Part shown: piece after piece, positions 17,110-26,228 of the stretch
Layout: every line of letters starts with the position of its first letter
Numbering within the stretch: position 1 is the stretch's first letter
Assembly: GCA_014879945.1 (NCBI GenBank)
Contig: JACSRE010000153.1
Location: 1 to 43,043, forward strand
Length of the DNA: 43,043 bases
Reading direction: 5' to 3'
DNA from: Myxococcus sp.
GTDB taxonomy: Bacteria; Myxococcota; Myxococcia; Myxococcales; Myxococcaceae
Translations under genes and position numbers: made by a program
The notes under the pieces: generated by a model
What the model was told of the DNA's origin: nothing
What the model saw: only the letters and a program-made list of their open reading frames with translations
Databases searched by the model: none

Positions 17110-18924
17110 TCAGCCGAGCTGCGCGTCGGCGTCGATGAAGCCGTCCCGGGTGAGGCCGTCGAGGCGCGCGAAGTAGGCGTCGCGGGCCTGGGCGTCGGAG
17201 TCGAACCAGGTGCGCTGCTGGCGGGCCTCTTGATGTCGCGGCCCCCACACCACCCGAACCAGCTTGTCGTCGAGCGACACCCGGTACACGAGCTCGCTGG
17301 TGCCCTCGCGGCGAACGTAGGTGCGCGTCTCGGCGCGAATGAGGGCGCGGCCCTCGGGCGTCAGGCGCGCGGCCTCGTCGTGGAGCTGCCGGCGCTGGTG
17401 GAACAGCCGCAGCGCCAGCAGGTGCTCGCACGGGCCCTCGCGGGTGCCCGAGCGCTTGAAGTGCAGGCAGGTGCAGCTCGCCCCGCGCACCCGGCCTTCG
17501 GGGTCGAGGGTGAAGCCGGGCGTGAAGGTGCGGCGGGCCTCGAGGTCCTCCACCTCGCCCGACAGCTCGGTGCCTTCGCTGCCGAGGTCGTGCACCTTCG
17601 TGAGCCGAACGGCGCCCGCGCCCTCGAGCAGCCGGTGCGCCAGCTTCTCGCGCTCGCCGCCGAACCGGATGAGCGAGACGTCGATGGGCGTGTCGAGCAG
17701 CTGCCGCGGCCGGTACTGGCTCTTCACCAGGTCGAACACCACGCGCCCGCGCAGACACTCGAGCTGCAGCGCCGCCCGCACCTCCTTCGCGGGCGCGCCG
17801 AGCGCCTTCACCAGCTCGTCGAAGGCGGAGGGCCCGCGCGTCAGCAGCGTGCCGTGCGCCTTGTCGGCCAGGGTCTCCGCGCTCGCCCCCGGCATCAACG
17901 CGTCGAAGGCCGACGCGCTCGACCAGCCCGAGTCCGTCCACCCGGTGTACCCCACCGTCAAGCTGCCCTTGTCGGCGCCGAAGTCGAGCGCCCAGAAGAC
18001 GGGCAGCCCGGCGCCGAAGAGGTGCACCTTCGCCGACTTCACGTGAGGCAGCGCGCGCGCGAGCGAGAGCAGGCGCTGGCGGCCGAACAGGCGCACCACC
18101 CGCGGCGTCTTGCCCGCCCATGGCGCGCCGTGACACTCGAGCACCGTCTCGAACGGCTCGATGACGATGCGCGGCTGCGCGCCCGGCACCAGCTCGAAGC
18201 GCAGCCCCCTGGGCGGCTTCTTCGCGGCCCTCGTGCGCAACACGAAGAGCAGGTTGTAGAGGTCGATGGGCGCGAGCTCGGCCACCACCGCCGGCAGCGT
18301 CGCCGCCGACTGCACCTGCACGAAGTTGCGCAGCCAGGCCCAGGGCACCTGCTTCGTCTGGGCCGCGGGCGCGTCGCCCCGGCTCGTCACCTCGAGCGAC
18401 ACCGGCTGCCAGCTGCGCAGGCGCTCGAAGCGGGCGATGAAGGCCTCGTCGAGCGACAGCGTCGCGGTGCCGTGCGCCACCTCGCGGCCCTCGAAGAGCG
18501 ACGACGGGAGCGCCAGGCGCGCGTAGCTCGACTCGTCACGCGAGAAGACCTCGAGCGAGAGCTCATCGGGGGTGACCGTCAGCACCGGCTCGAGGACGTG
18601 CCGCGGCTGCTCCTCGTTGCCCAGCTGCTGCTCGAGGAACTTCTTCTGCGCCTCCCAGATCTCCTTGTTCGCCTTCTTCCCCTGCTTGGTGAGGTAGGCG
18701 AGGTAGGTGGCGAGGTCCTTGCGCTTGTAGCGGAGGTCGCTGCCCAGCACGTCGAAGGCCGTCATCAACGCGTCACGGAACAACGCGGGCGCCTTGACGG
18801 TGCCGCGTAGCCCCACCGGCCCGCGGGAGCCATCGACGCCGAGCGTCACCTCGGCCCTGCCGTCTCCGGCCTTCAGCGCGCTGGGCGCGGCGTACTGCAC
18901 CTTCACGTCACGAACGGCGCTCAT
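17110..18924 (-). CDS. SWIM zinc-finger protein with C-terminal WGR-like domain (retron-associated, WHSWIM-type)
   Basis: 604 residues; AAGGAG seven bases before the ATG fixes the start. A SWIM zinc finger is plain: CTC at 484-486 and CEH at 499-501, spacing CxCx12CxH, a motif for nucleic-acid or protein binding. The last 65 residues (TYVRREGTSELVYRVSLD, RVVWGPRHQ) read as a divergent WGR domain, a DNA-end-associated module known from PARPs. The N-terminal 480 residues are unassigned; a winged helix is possible but not visible by eye. It lies 36 bp after the 2418-residue gene and 80 bp before a1. SWIM proteins of this kind are, as I recall, the signature partner of type XIII retrons, which supports a role as effector or regulator of the msDNA-RT complex. 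Confidence 0.85.
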   Translation of the reverse strand: MSAVRDVKVQYAAPSALKAGDGRAEVTLGVDGSRGPVGLRGTVKAPALFRDALMTAFDVLGSDLRYKRKDLATYLAYLTKQGKKANKEIWEAQKKFLEQQLGNEEQPRHVLEPVLTVTPDELSLEVFSRDESSYARLALPSSLFEGREVAHGTATLSLDEAFIARFERLRSWQPVSLEVTSRGDAPAAQTKQVPWAWLRNFVQVQSAATLPAVVAELAPIDLYNLLFVLRTRAAKKPPRGLRFELVPGAQPRIVIEPFETVLECHGAPWAGKTPRVVRLFGRQRLLSLARALPHVKSAKVHLFGAGLPVFWALDFGADKGSLTVGYTGWTDSGWSSASAFDALMPGASAETLADKAHGTLLTRGPSAFDELVKALGAPAKEVRAALQLECLRGRVVFDLVKSQYRPRQLLDTPIDVSLIRFGGEREKLAHRLLEGAGAVRLTKVHDLGSEGTELSGEVEDLEARRTFTPGFTLDPEGRVRGASCTCLHFKRSGTREGPCEHLLALRLFHQRRQLHDEAARLTPEGRALIRAETRTYVRREGTSELVYRVSLDDKLVRVVWGPRHQEARQQRTWFDSDAQARDAYFARLDGLTRDGFIDADAQLG

Positions 18925-18931
18925 GTGTCAG

Positions 18932-18937
18932 CTCCTT
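18932..18937 (-). promoter_or_regulatory. Ribosome binding site of the SWIM gene
   Basis: AAGGAG seven bases from the ATG at 18924, in the 36-bp gap after the WD40-HEAT-WGR gene; supports separate initiation within one operon. Confidence 0.75.
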
Positions 18938-18960
18938 CGACCGCGAACGGCGCGACCAGG

Positions 18961-21900
18961 TCATTCGTCATCGTCGTAGTCCTCGTCGTCTCCGTCGTCG
19001 TCGGCGTACGAGTCGTCGTCACCGTCATCGTCGTCGTCATCGCCTCCGCGGCGGGCCGGCTTCTGGGGCGCGGCGGGCATCATGGCCTCGGCGAGCGCCG
19101 GGTCTGACGCGAGCTGGGCGAGCTGCTCGGCGGTGAACCACTTCGGCGCGTTCTGCCGGCGCAGGGTGGTGCGCTGGGCGCGCCGCAGGGCCCGGAAGGC
19201 GGCCTCACGCAACGCAGGCGTGCCCCAGGGGGCCTCGAGCTTCGGGGGAGGCGGCGCGGCCTTGGGCTCCGGAGGCTTCGGCGCCTCGACGGCCTTCGGT
19301 GGCTTGACCCCTCGCGGCTTCACCTCGGAGTAGCCCTTGCCCGTCTTCTCCTTGATGAGCTTCTCCATCTCTTTCTGCGCGGCCTCGGGCGTGGCGAGCT
19401 TCTTGGGCTTCTTCTGGCCCGCCGAGCCGATCTTCCCGAAGCGCACCGTGGTGGTGGTGTCGACGACCATCACCTCCCAGAACTTCGAGCTGTCATCCTC
19501 TTCGAACTCGAAGCGGCGCGCGCCGGGCATCGAGACGTCGGGGCTGGGGCCGTCGTCCTCGTCATCATCCGAGTCGCCGTCGTCGCCGTCGTCGTCGTCG
19601 AGCTCCTCCTCGTCGTCGCCCCCGTCGTCTTCATCGTCGTCGCCGTCGCCGCCGCCCGCGCTGAAGGCGAGCTTCGCGAGGAAGGCGGTGACGTCTTCGC
19701 CGCCCATGCGGCCCAGCGCCATCAGCGCGGCGCGCTGCACGGCCTCGCTCGAGCCCGACTCGGCCTGCGTCATCAACGCGGTCGGCACCCTCGCGCCGAT
19801 GAGCTTGGGCAGCATCACCGCGCGGCCGGCCTCGGTGGCCAGCATCAGCGCGTCGGCCCGGAGCGCGTCGAAGGCCAGGCTGTCGAGCGGCTTGCTGCTC
19901 TCGAGCAGCGCGACGGCCTGCGGCACCGACGAGGCGATGAGCGCCGACACGGCAGCGCGACGAACACCACCGTCGACGTCGCCCGAGGCCTTCGCCAGCA
20001 CCGGCGCCGCGCCCACGCCGGCGTGCACCAGCACGCGCGCCGCCTCGGCCCGCACGCTCGCCGGCGCCGGAGACGCGCCCGCCAGCGACTTCGCCGCGAG
20101 CTCCTGCACCTGCCGCGCCTCGTGGAGCGTCGCCGCCCAGAGGAGCCGCAAGAAGGCGCTCTCTTCGGCCACCTTGTCGGTGCCGACGCTCCTGGCCCAG
20201 CGCGTGGCCGTCGACGTCGCGGCCGCCACCAGCGCCTGCGCGCGTTGGCTCTGCTCTCCTGGCGGCAGCGCAGCGCCGGCGAGCGCGTGACGCGCCATCA
20301 ACCACGCCATGTCTTCGCGCACCGAGGGGAAGTCGGAGGCGGTGAACTTCACCAGCGCGTCGGTCGGCAACGTCGCGCGCCGCCCGAGGCCGAACTTCAC
20401 CTTCGCGCGCAGCGCCGGCTGCAGCCGCGGGTTCGCCAGGCGCTCCAGGAGCGGCCCCGGCTCGGCCTCGGCCAGCAGGTACGCGAGCGCCGGGCCCGAG
20501 ATGGCGGGCAGCTCACTCGACGCCGCGCTCAAGGCGACGCGGAGCGGATCGCTGGGGAAGCACGCCTCGAGCGCCTGCAGGGACGTCTCGGCGAGCTGGT
20601 GCACCTTGAGGCCCCGCGCGAGCACCGCCTCGCTCGACGGGTCGGCCAGCGCGCCCAGGGCCCGCGTGGCCTCCTTGCGCACCTCGAAGTCGAAGTCGCC
20701 GGCGTCGCCGGCGATCAACTGCAGCTTGCCGAGCGCGCGGTCGTCGCCCACCCATCGCAGCGAACGCACGCCGGCGAGGCGGAACTCGCCTTCGAGGGAC
20801 GCGGCCTCGATGAACTCGATGACGCGCTTGCGGACCTCGGCCTCGGTGAGCGCCTTGAAGAGCCGCCCGAGGGCCTCGATGGCCGCGCCTCGCACCAACG
20901 GCGGCGTCGGCGCCTCTTCCGTTCCGCCCGCGGCGAGCAGCTCGAGCTCCTCGAGCGCGCGGAGCTGACCCGAGGCGCCGAGCGCGAGCACCGCGCGGGC
21001 CTGCTCCTCGACTTCACCGGCGCGCACGAAGAGCAGCAGCGGCCGCAGCGACGCGGGGTGCTGCTTCATCGCCAGCCCCTCCGCGGCGGCCAGCATCAGC
21101 TCCCGGTTGCCCTGCGCCAGCACCTGCTCGAGCGGCGCCTGCGGGGCGTCGTGCTTCTCGACCCTCGCGGCGTAGCTCGTCACCGCCTGTACCCGCGTGG
21201 CGACGTCGCGGTCGGCGAAGAGCGAGGCCAGCAGCGGCCCGTACTCCGGCTCGGCGCCGACGTCGGCCTCGCGCGCGCCTGCGCACCGCAGCGCCGCGTC
21301 CTTCGCGCGGACCGCGGCCCGAATCGTCTGCAGCACGCCAGGGCCGTTTCGCGGCGCCCGCTTCTCGTCGGCGAGGTGCGCCTTCGACGGGGCGCCCTTC
21401 ACCGGCGGCCGGCGGTGGTTGGTGAGGAGCAGCGCGCCCGACAAGGCGGCCAGGCGCACGTCGGCGGCCGGGTCGTCGAAGAACGCCAGCAGCGGCTCGA
21501 GCGCGATGGGGCGACGGGTGCCGGCGAGCGCGCCGATGGCGTCACGCTTGAGGCCGCTGGTGGAAGGCACGCCCGCCGAGTCGGTCGCGGCCGCGGCGGG
21601 CTCGCTCCAGGCGTCGATGGCGTCCTTCGCCTCTTTCAAGCCCAGCCCGGAGCGCGACCGGTACAGCGCGATGGCCTCGCCCTTGCGGTTGGCGCGAAGC
21701 ATCGCCTCGAGGTCGGCGTCGAGCCGCGGGCCCGCGGGCTTCGCAGCCGGCGCGGACTTCGTCGGCTCGGAGGCGGTCGGCATCGCCGCCAGCTCCTGCA
21801 GGTGGTTCACCAGTGCGAGCGCGGCCGCGTCGGTGGCGCAGGTCGAGAGCGCCACGCGCGCGGCGTCGAGGAGCGGGCCGTCGACCACCAGGAAGCTGGC

Positions 21901-24900
21901 CAGCACCGGCACGGCGCTGTCGTCTCTGCGCTCGGCGAGCAGCTGCGCGGCCAGCAGGCGCACGTCTTCGCGGTCGCTCTCGAGGGCCTTGCGCAGCGCG
22001 GGCACCACGCGCGCGTCACGGCTGGCGGCGAGCTTCTGCAGCACGCCCAGGCGCAGGTCGGCGTGGGGGCTACCGAGCGCCGCCATCAAGGCGTCGAGGG
22101 AGCCGGGCCCATCGGCGCGCTCCAGCAACACGAAGGCGTGCTGCCGCACCTCGGGCACGTTGGAGGCGAGCGCCTCGACGAACCAGGGCCGCGCCGTCGG
22201 GCCTCGCGCGTTGAGCTGCTCGAGCGCGAGCAGGCCCACGTCGGCGGAGGACGACGAGAGCGCGTGGCGGACCGCGACGTCGGGCGTGGCGGCGAGCAGC
22301 TTCGTCAGGCCCGCCATCGCCTTCTTGCGCACCAGGCCGTCTTCGTCGTCGAGCGCGCGCACCAGGGCGGGCACGACGGACGCTGGCTTGGGGCTGCCGG
22401 CCGAGGCCAGCTCGGTCATGCGGTCGACGCAGTCACGGCGCACCCGGCGCACCGTCTCGTCGGGGCTCGAGAGCCGCAGCAGCCCGACGTAGGCGCCGAA
22501 CGCAATCCACCGGCGCACCTCGAGCTCCTTCTCGTTGGGCGAGGCCACCTTCGTCGCGGCGCCGGCGAAGAGCTTGCGCAGCCAGTCCTTCCGCGCGACC
22601 GCGTCGGTGCTGGCGCGCCCACGTTGGTTGGTGTCGGGCACCACCGTCTCGGCCGCCGGGCGCAGGGCCACCACGCGCTTGACCTCGGCGAAGAACTCGA
22701 GCGGCTTGCGGCGCAGCAGCAGCGTCTGGCCGGCGAGGTACCGGGCCTGGGGCGTGTCGGCGCTCAGCAGCTGCACCAGGCGCATGGCCGCGCGCTCCCG
22801 CTCGCCCTCCTCCGGCCAGTCCTTCATGTCGCCGGCCTTCTCGGGCTTCGCGGGGCTCACCGCCTCGAGGAGGAGCTCGGTGTACGCGCCGACGTCGGCG
22901 CGGAGCTCGAGGGCCCGGGCCGCGGCGTAGCGCACGTCGGCGCGGCGGGCCGAGAGCGCGGCCGTCAGCAGCTCGGGCTCATGGCCTTCGCGGGCCGCGC
23001 GCAGGTCACGCGCCAGCAGCGTCGCGAAGAAGGTGTCAGACAGGTAGTCGTCGGCGTCGTCGAGCCCGAGGAAGAGGGCGTTGTCTCCCGCCGAGCCGAG
23101 CGCCACCAGCGCCCGCAGCGCGCCTTCACGAATCGGCAGGTGCGAGTCCTTCAGCGTGCCGGTGAGCACCGCGAGGCCGCGGTCGTCTCCGAGCCTCGCG
23201 AGCCCCTCGGCGGCCCAGCTGCGCACCGCGACGTCGGCGTGGCTGAGGGCGTCGAGCAGCAGGCCTTCGGCGCCGGCGTTGCACAGGCCTCGCGCCGCCT
23301 GCTCGCGGACGGCCGGGTTCTCGTCCTTCAGGAGCGGGTCGGCGAAGAGCGCGGCGGTGCGGGCGCTGCCCAGCGTGGCGAGGGCGCCCGTGGCGCGCGC
23401 GCGCAGCGGCTCGAGGAACGCGGGCGGGTGCCGGAGCTTCAGCTCTGCGTCGAGCACGAAGCCGCGCATCGGCTCGACGATGACCTCGTCGCCCCGCTTC
23501 GCGAGCAGCTCGGCCGCGCGCACCCGAACCTCGAGCGCGTCAGAGAGGAGCCCCGCCGTCAGCGGGCCGGTGTCGTCCTTCACCAGCGCGTCGGCGCTCT
23601 CGAGCGCGGCGAGGCGAACCGGGATGGAGAGGTCGGCCAGCGCCTTCACCAGCGGAGAGCGCAGCGCCTCGGCTTCGGGCTTGCCTGAGAGCACCGCAGC
23701 GCGCCGGGCGGCCAACACCCGGGTCGCCGCCGCTTCGGCCTCGAGGCCCTTGAGCCAGGGGCTGGCCGCGCCTCGACCCAGCAGCCGCGCGAGCGCGACG
23801 AGGGCGGCCTCGCCGACGGCCGCGTCACGGTCGAGGACGGCCTTCTCGAGGCGCTCGAGCACCCAGGCCGGCGTGCCCTTGGGGGCGGGCTGGTCGTCGT
23901 CGCTCGGCACCTTCGCGATGAGCGAGAGCTGCCGCACGGCAGCCAGGCGCAGGTCGGCGAAGCGGGCCTGCAGCGCCCGGTCGATGGCGCCAGCGGCGTC
24001 TTTGTCGTGCCAGGCCCACAACGTCTTGAAGGCCTCGGCGCGCACGGCGGCGGCCTCGTCTTCCAGCGCGTGGCCCAGGAGCGTCTCGGCCTCTTCGGTG
24101 CGCGCGGCCGCGGCGAGCCCGACGAGGCGCGAGAGCCCGCGCTTGCGCATGTCTTCGAAGGCGCTGCGCAGCAAGACGCCGGTGAACTCGAGCGGGTGCG
24201 CCTCGTCCTTTCGCTTCGTCAGCGCGTCGGCGGCGGCCGCGCGCACCGGGGCCTCGGCGTCGTCCACCATCGAGGCCAGGCGCTGGCGCGCGCGGGGGTC
24301 CGAGAGCTGCGCGAGCGTCTGCACCACCCAGACGCGGTGGGCGGCGGGCTCCTCGCGCGAGAGCTGGAGCAGCGCCGACACCGCGCGCACGTCGCCCGCC
24401 GCGAAGAGCAGGCCCGCGGCGCCCCGGCTGGCGACGTCGGTGGCCCGCGCCGACATCGCCACCAGCAGCGGCGTGAGGTCGTCCTGGGTGAGCTCCTTCG
24501 AGGCGTTGGCGAGGCCGAGCTTCGTGCGCAGGGCCGCGAGCTGCTCGGCGTTCGGGTCCTTCCCGCCGTTGGCGCGGCGATAGACCTCGGGCAGCTCGAG
24601 CATCTTCTCGAGCAGCGCGGCCACCGCGGGGCGCTCCAGCACGCGCACCACGAAGGCCACCTGCCGCACCAGCACCGCGTCATCGTCGAGCGCGCGGCCC
24701 GAGATGGACTGGAGCTGCGGCAGCTTCGACGTCAGCAGCGCGCGCACCAGCACCTCGGCGCGCACGTCGGGGGAGCCCTTCTCGAAGCCCAGGGCGAGGG
24801 CCTCGACGCCCTCGGGGAAGACGGCCTGCAACGCATCGAGGCCCGCGAGGCGAACGTTGGGGTCGGCGTCTCTCAGCGCGCCCGCCAGCAGCGCGGGCAC

Positions 24901-26217
24901 CAGCGGCACGGCCGGGTACAGCGGCGCCAGGGCCTTGAGGGCCGCGACGCGCACCGACGGGGCCGACGCGCGCACGCCCTCACGCCACGCGGCGAACGGC
25001 TGGTCCTCGGTCTTCGACAGCGCCTCGAGCGCCGCCAGCGCGACCGCCGCGTCGGAGTCTCGCACCAACCCACGCAGGAGCCGGCGCGCGTCTTTCCTCG
25101 GGCCGGCGCCGAGCGCCTTCGCCAGGGCCAGCCGCACCGGCGCGTCTTTGTCGCCGGCGAGGGTCTGCAGCAGCGGAACGACTTCACCCTCGGCGACTCT
25201 GGGCAGGTCGCGCGCGAGCGCCTCTTTCGCGGCGCGCTGGGCCGACTTCAGCTGCGCGGCGGTGACGGCGAAGAAGTCGAGCCCGACGTCGGTCGCCTCG
25301 ACCAACTGTCCGTCAACGGCCACGGTGATGAAGGTGAGCGTGCGGCGGTCGCCACCCACCACCACCTCGCAGAGCGCCTTGCGCGGGTCGCTCTCGACGA
25401 CGGCGATGGCGCGCTGCACGCCGTCGGCCTCGAACGTCTTGCTGCGCTTCTTGTCGTCGAGGCGGGTGGTGCGCACCTTCGCGTCGTGGCCGGTGGACAT
25501 CAGCCGATCGCTCGCGTCCTTCGCGTCGGCCTTCGGCACGGGCAGGAAGGTGAAGGCGGTGGCGCCGCCCGCGTGGCCGGTGTCGCCTTCGCCGCGCACC
25601 TCACACTCCACGGCGCCCTCGAGGTACCAGAGGCGCGTGGCGCCATCGTCGCCGGTCGACGCGAGGCGCCCGTCACGCGGCGTGAAGGCGAGCGCCGTCA
25701 CCGCGCCCCGGTGGCCCTCCATCTCGCGCACGGCCTTCGTCGCGAAGGTGAAGACGCGCACCACGCCGTCATCGCCTGCCGCTGCGACGCGGCCCGAGAG
25801 CGCGTCGAGCGCCACCGCGCGCTGCACGCCCCTGGCCTGGAACTCGTGCTGCTTCGCGCCGTCGGCCCACACCACCACGCGCCCATCGACGCCGGTGGAG
25901 GCGACCAGCGCGCCCGACGAGGCGAGGGCCGTGACGCCGCCGGCGTGCGCCTCGACGCTGCCCTGCCCTTCGCCCGTGGCGAAGTCGAAGCGGTGCAGCT
26001 TTCCATCGGCGCCGCCGACGACCAGCTTCGGGCCCGAGAAGGCCAGCGCCAGCGCGTTGGTGGCGAGGGGGAGCTGCCGCAGCACCTTGCGGGTGCCGGC
26101 GTCGAAGAGGGTGACGGCCGACGCGCCCGAGAGCCGGGTGCCGCCGATGGCGAGCGTCCTGCCGGTGGCGGCGAGCGCCTTGACCTGCTCGAGGTGACCG
26201 ATGGTGTGGTGGGCCAT
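18961..26217 (-). CDS. Giant WD40-HEAT-WGR protein (retron-associated)
   Basis: 2418 residues from the ATG at 26217, 11 bp after the preceding gene (an earlier start at 26310 would overlap that gene). Residues about 1-330 form a WD40-type propeller (HAGGVTALASSGALVASTGVD, HRGAVTALAF, RLASTGDDGATRLW). From about 345 to 2170 there are dozens of HEAT/ARM-like helical repeats (VRLAALDAL, DADPNVRLAGL, REQAARGLCNAG). They are interrupted at about 1497-1537 by RKGEAIALYRSRSGLGLKEA, which matches the C-terminal domain of ribosomal protein L7/L12. An acidic stretch (about 2187-2222) leads into a WGR domain (about 2225-2293: KFWEVMVVDTTTTVRFGKIG, KTGKGY). A Pro-rich segment and a second poly-Asp tail end the protein. 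No enzyme motif is visible. It is likely a scaffold or sensor. ARM-repeat proteins are, as I recall, part of type XIII retrons. Confidence 0.88.
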   Translation of the reverse strand: MAHHTIGHLEQVKALAATGRTLAIGGTRLSGASAVTLFDAGTRKVLRQLPLATNALALAFSGPKLVVGGADGKLHRFDFATGEGQGSVEAHAGGVTALASSGALVASTGVDGRVVVWADGAKQHEFQARGVQRAVALDALSGRVAAAGDDGVVRVFTFATKAVREMEGHRGAVTALAFTPRDGRLASTGDDGATRLWYLEGAVECEVRGEGDTGHAGGATAFTFLPVPKADAKDASDRLMSTGHDAKVRTTRLDDKKRSKTFEADGVQRAIAVVESDPRKALCEVVVGGDRRTLTFITVAVDGQLVEATDVGLDFFAVTAAQLKSAQRAAKEALARDLPRVAEGEVVPLLQTLAGDKDAPVRLALAKALGAGPRKDARRLLRGLVRDSDAAVALAALEALSKTEDQPFAAWREGVRASAPSVRVAALKALAPLYPAVPLVPALLAGALRDADPNVRLAGLDALQAVFPEGVEALALGFEKGSPDVRAEVLVRALLTSKLPQLQSISGRALDDDAVLVRQVAFVVRVLERPAVAALLEKMLELPEVYRRANGGKDPNAEQLAALRTKLGLANASKELTQDDLTPLLVAMSARATDVASRGAAGLLFAAGDVRAVSALLQLSREEPAAHRVWVVQTLAQLSDPRARQRLASMVDDAEAPVRAAAADALTKRKDEAHPLEFTGVLLRSAFEDMRKRGLSRLVGLAAAARTEEAETLLGHALEDEAAAVRAEAFKTLWAWHDKDAAGAIDRALQARFADLRLAAVRQLSLIAKVPSDDDQPAPKGTPAWVLERLEKAVLDRDAAVGEAALVALARLLGRGAASPWLKGLEAEAAATRVLAARRAAVLSGKPEAEALRSPLVKALADLSIPVRLAALESADALVKDDTGPLTAGLLSDALEVRVRAAELLAKRGDEVIVEPMRGFVLDAELKLRHPPAFLEPLRARATGALATLGSARTAALFADPLLKDENPAVREQAARGLCNAGAEGLLLDALSHADVAVRSWAAEGLARLGDDRGLAVLTGTLKDSHLPIREGALRALVALGSAGDNALFLGLDDADDYLSDTFFATLLARDLRAAREGHEPELLTAALSARRADVRYAAARALELRADVGAYTELLLEAVSPAKPEKAGDMKDWPEEGERERAAMRLVQLLSADTPQARYLAGQTLLLRRKPLEFFAEVKRVVALRPAAETVVPDTNQRGRASTDAVARKDWLRKLFAGAATKVASPNEKELEVRRWIAFGAYVGLLRLSSPDETVRRVRRDCVDRMTELASAGSPKPASVVPALVRALDDEDGLVRKKAMAGLTKLLAATPDVAVRHALSSSSADVGLLALEQLNARGPTARPWFVEALASNVPEVRQHAFVLLERADGPGSLDALMAALGSPHADLRLGVLQKLAASRDARVVPALRKALESDREDVRLLAAQLLAERRDDSAVPVLASFLVVDGPLLDAARVALSTCATDAAALALVNHLQELAAMPTASEPTKSAPAAKPAGPRLDADLEAMLRANRKGEAIALYRSRSGLGLKEAKDAIDAWSEPAAAATDSAGVPSTSGLKRDAIGALAGTRRPIALEPLLAFFDDPAADVRLAALSGALLLTNHRRPPVKGAPSKAHLADEKRAPRNGPGVLQTIRAAVRAKDAALRCAGAREADVGAEPEYGPLLASLFADRDVATRVQAVTSYAARVEKHDAPQAPLEQVLAQGNRELMLAAAEGLAMKQHPASLRPLLLFVRAGEVEEQARAVLALGASGQLRALEELELLAAGGTEEAPTPPLVRGAAIEALGRLFKALTEAEVRKRVIEFIEAASLEGEFRLAGVRSLRWVGDDRALGKLQLIAGDAGDFDFEVRKEATRALGALADPSSEAVLARGLKVHQLAETSLQALEACFPSDPLRVALSAASSELPAISGPALAYLLAEAEPGPLLERLANPRLQPALRAKVKFGLGRRATLPTDALVKFTASDFPSVREDMAWLMARHALAGAALPPGEQSQRAQALVAAATSTATRWARSVGTDKVAEESAFLRLLWAATLHEARQVQELAAKSLAGASPAPASVRAEAARVLVHAGVGAAPVLAKASGDVDGGVRRAAVSALIASSVPQAVALLESSKPLDSLAFDALRADALMLATEAGRAVMLPKLIGARVPTALMTQAESGSSEAVQRAALMALGRMGGEDVTAFLAKLAFSAGGGDGDDDEDDGGDDEEELDDDDGDDGDSDDDEDDGPSPDVSMPGARRFEFEEDDSSKFWEVMVVDTTTTVRFGKIGSAGQKKPKKLATPEAAQKEMEKLIKEKTGKGYSEVKPRGVKPPKAVEAPKPPEPKAAPPPPKLEAPWGTPALREAAFRALRRAQRTTLRRQNAPKWFTAEQLAQLASDPALAEAMMPAAPQKPARRGGDDDDDDGDDDSYADDDGDDEDYDDDE

Positions 26218-26228
26218 GGAAGCGTGCC

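Noticed and set aside
20023-23688. 1221-codon open frame on the plus strand opposite the WD40-HEAT-WGR gene
   Set aside because: Low-complexity Arg/Leu/Gln text and complete overlap with a gene full of recognisable repeats.
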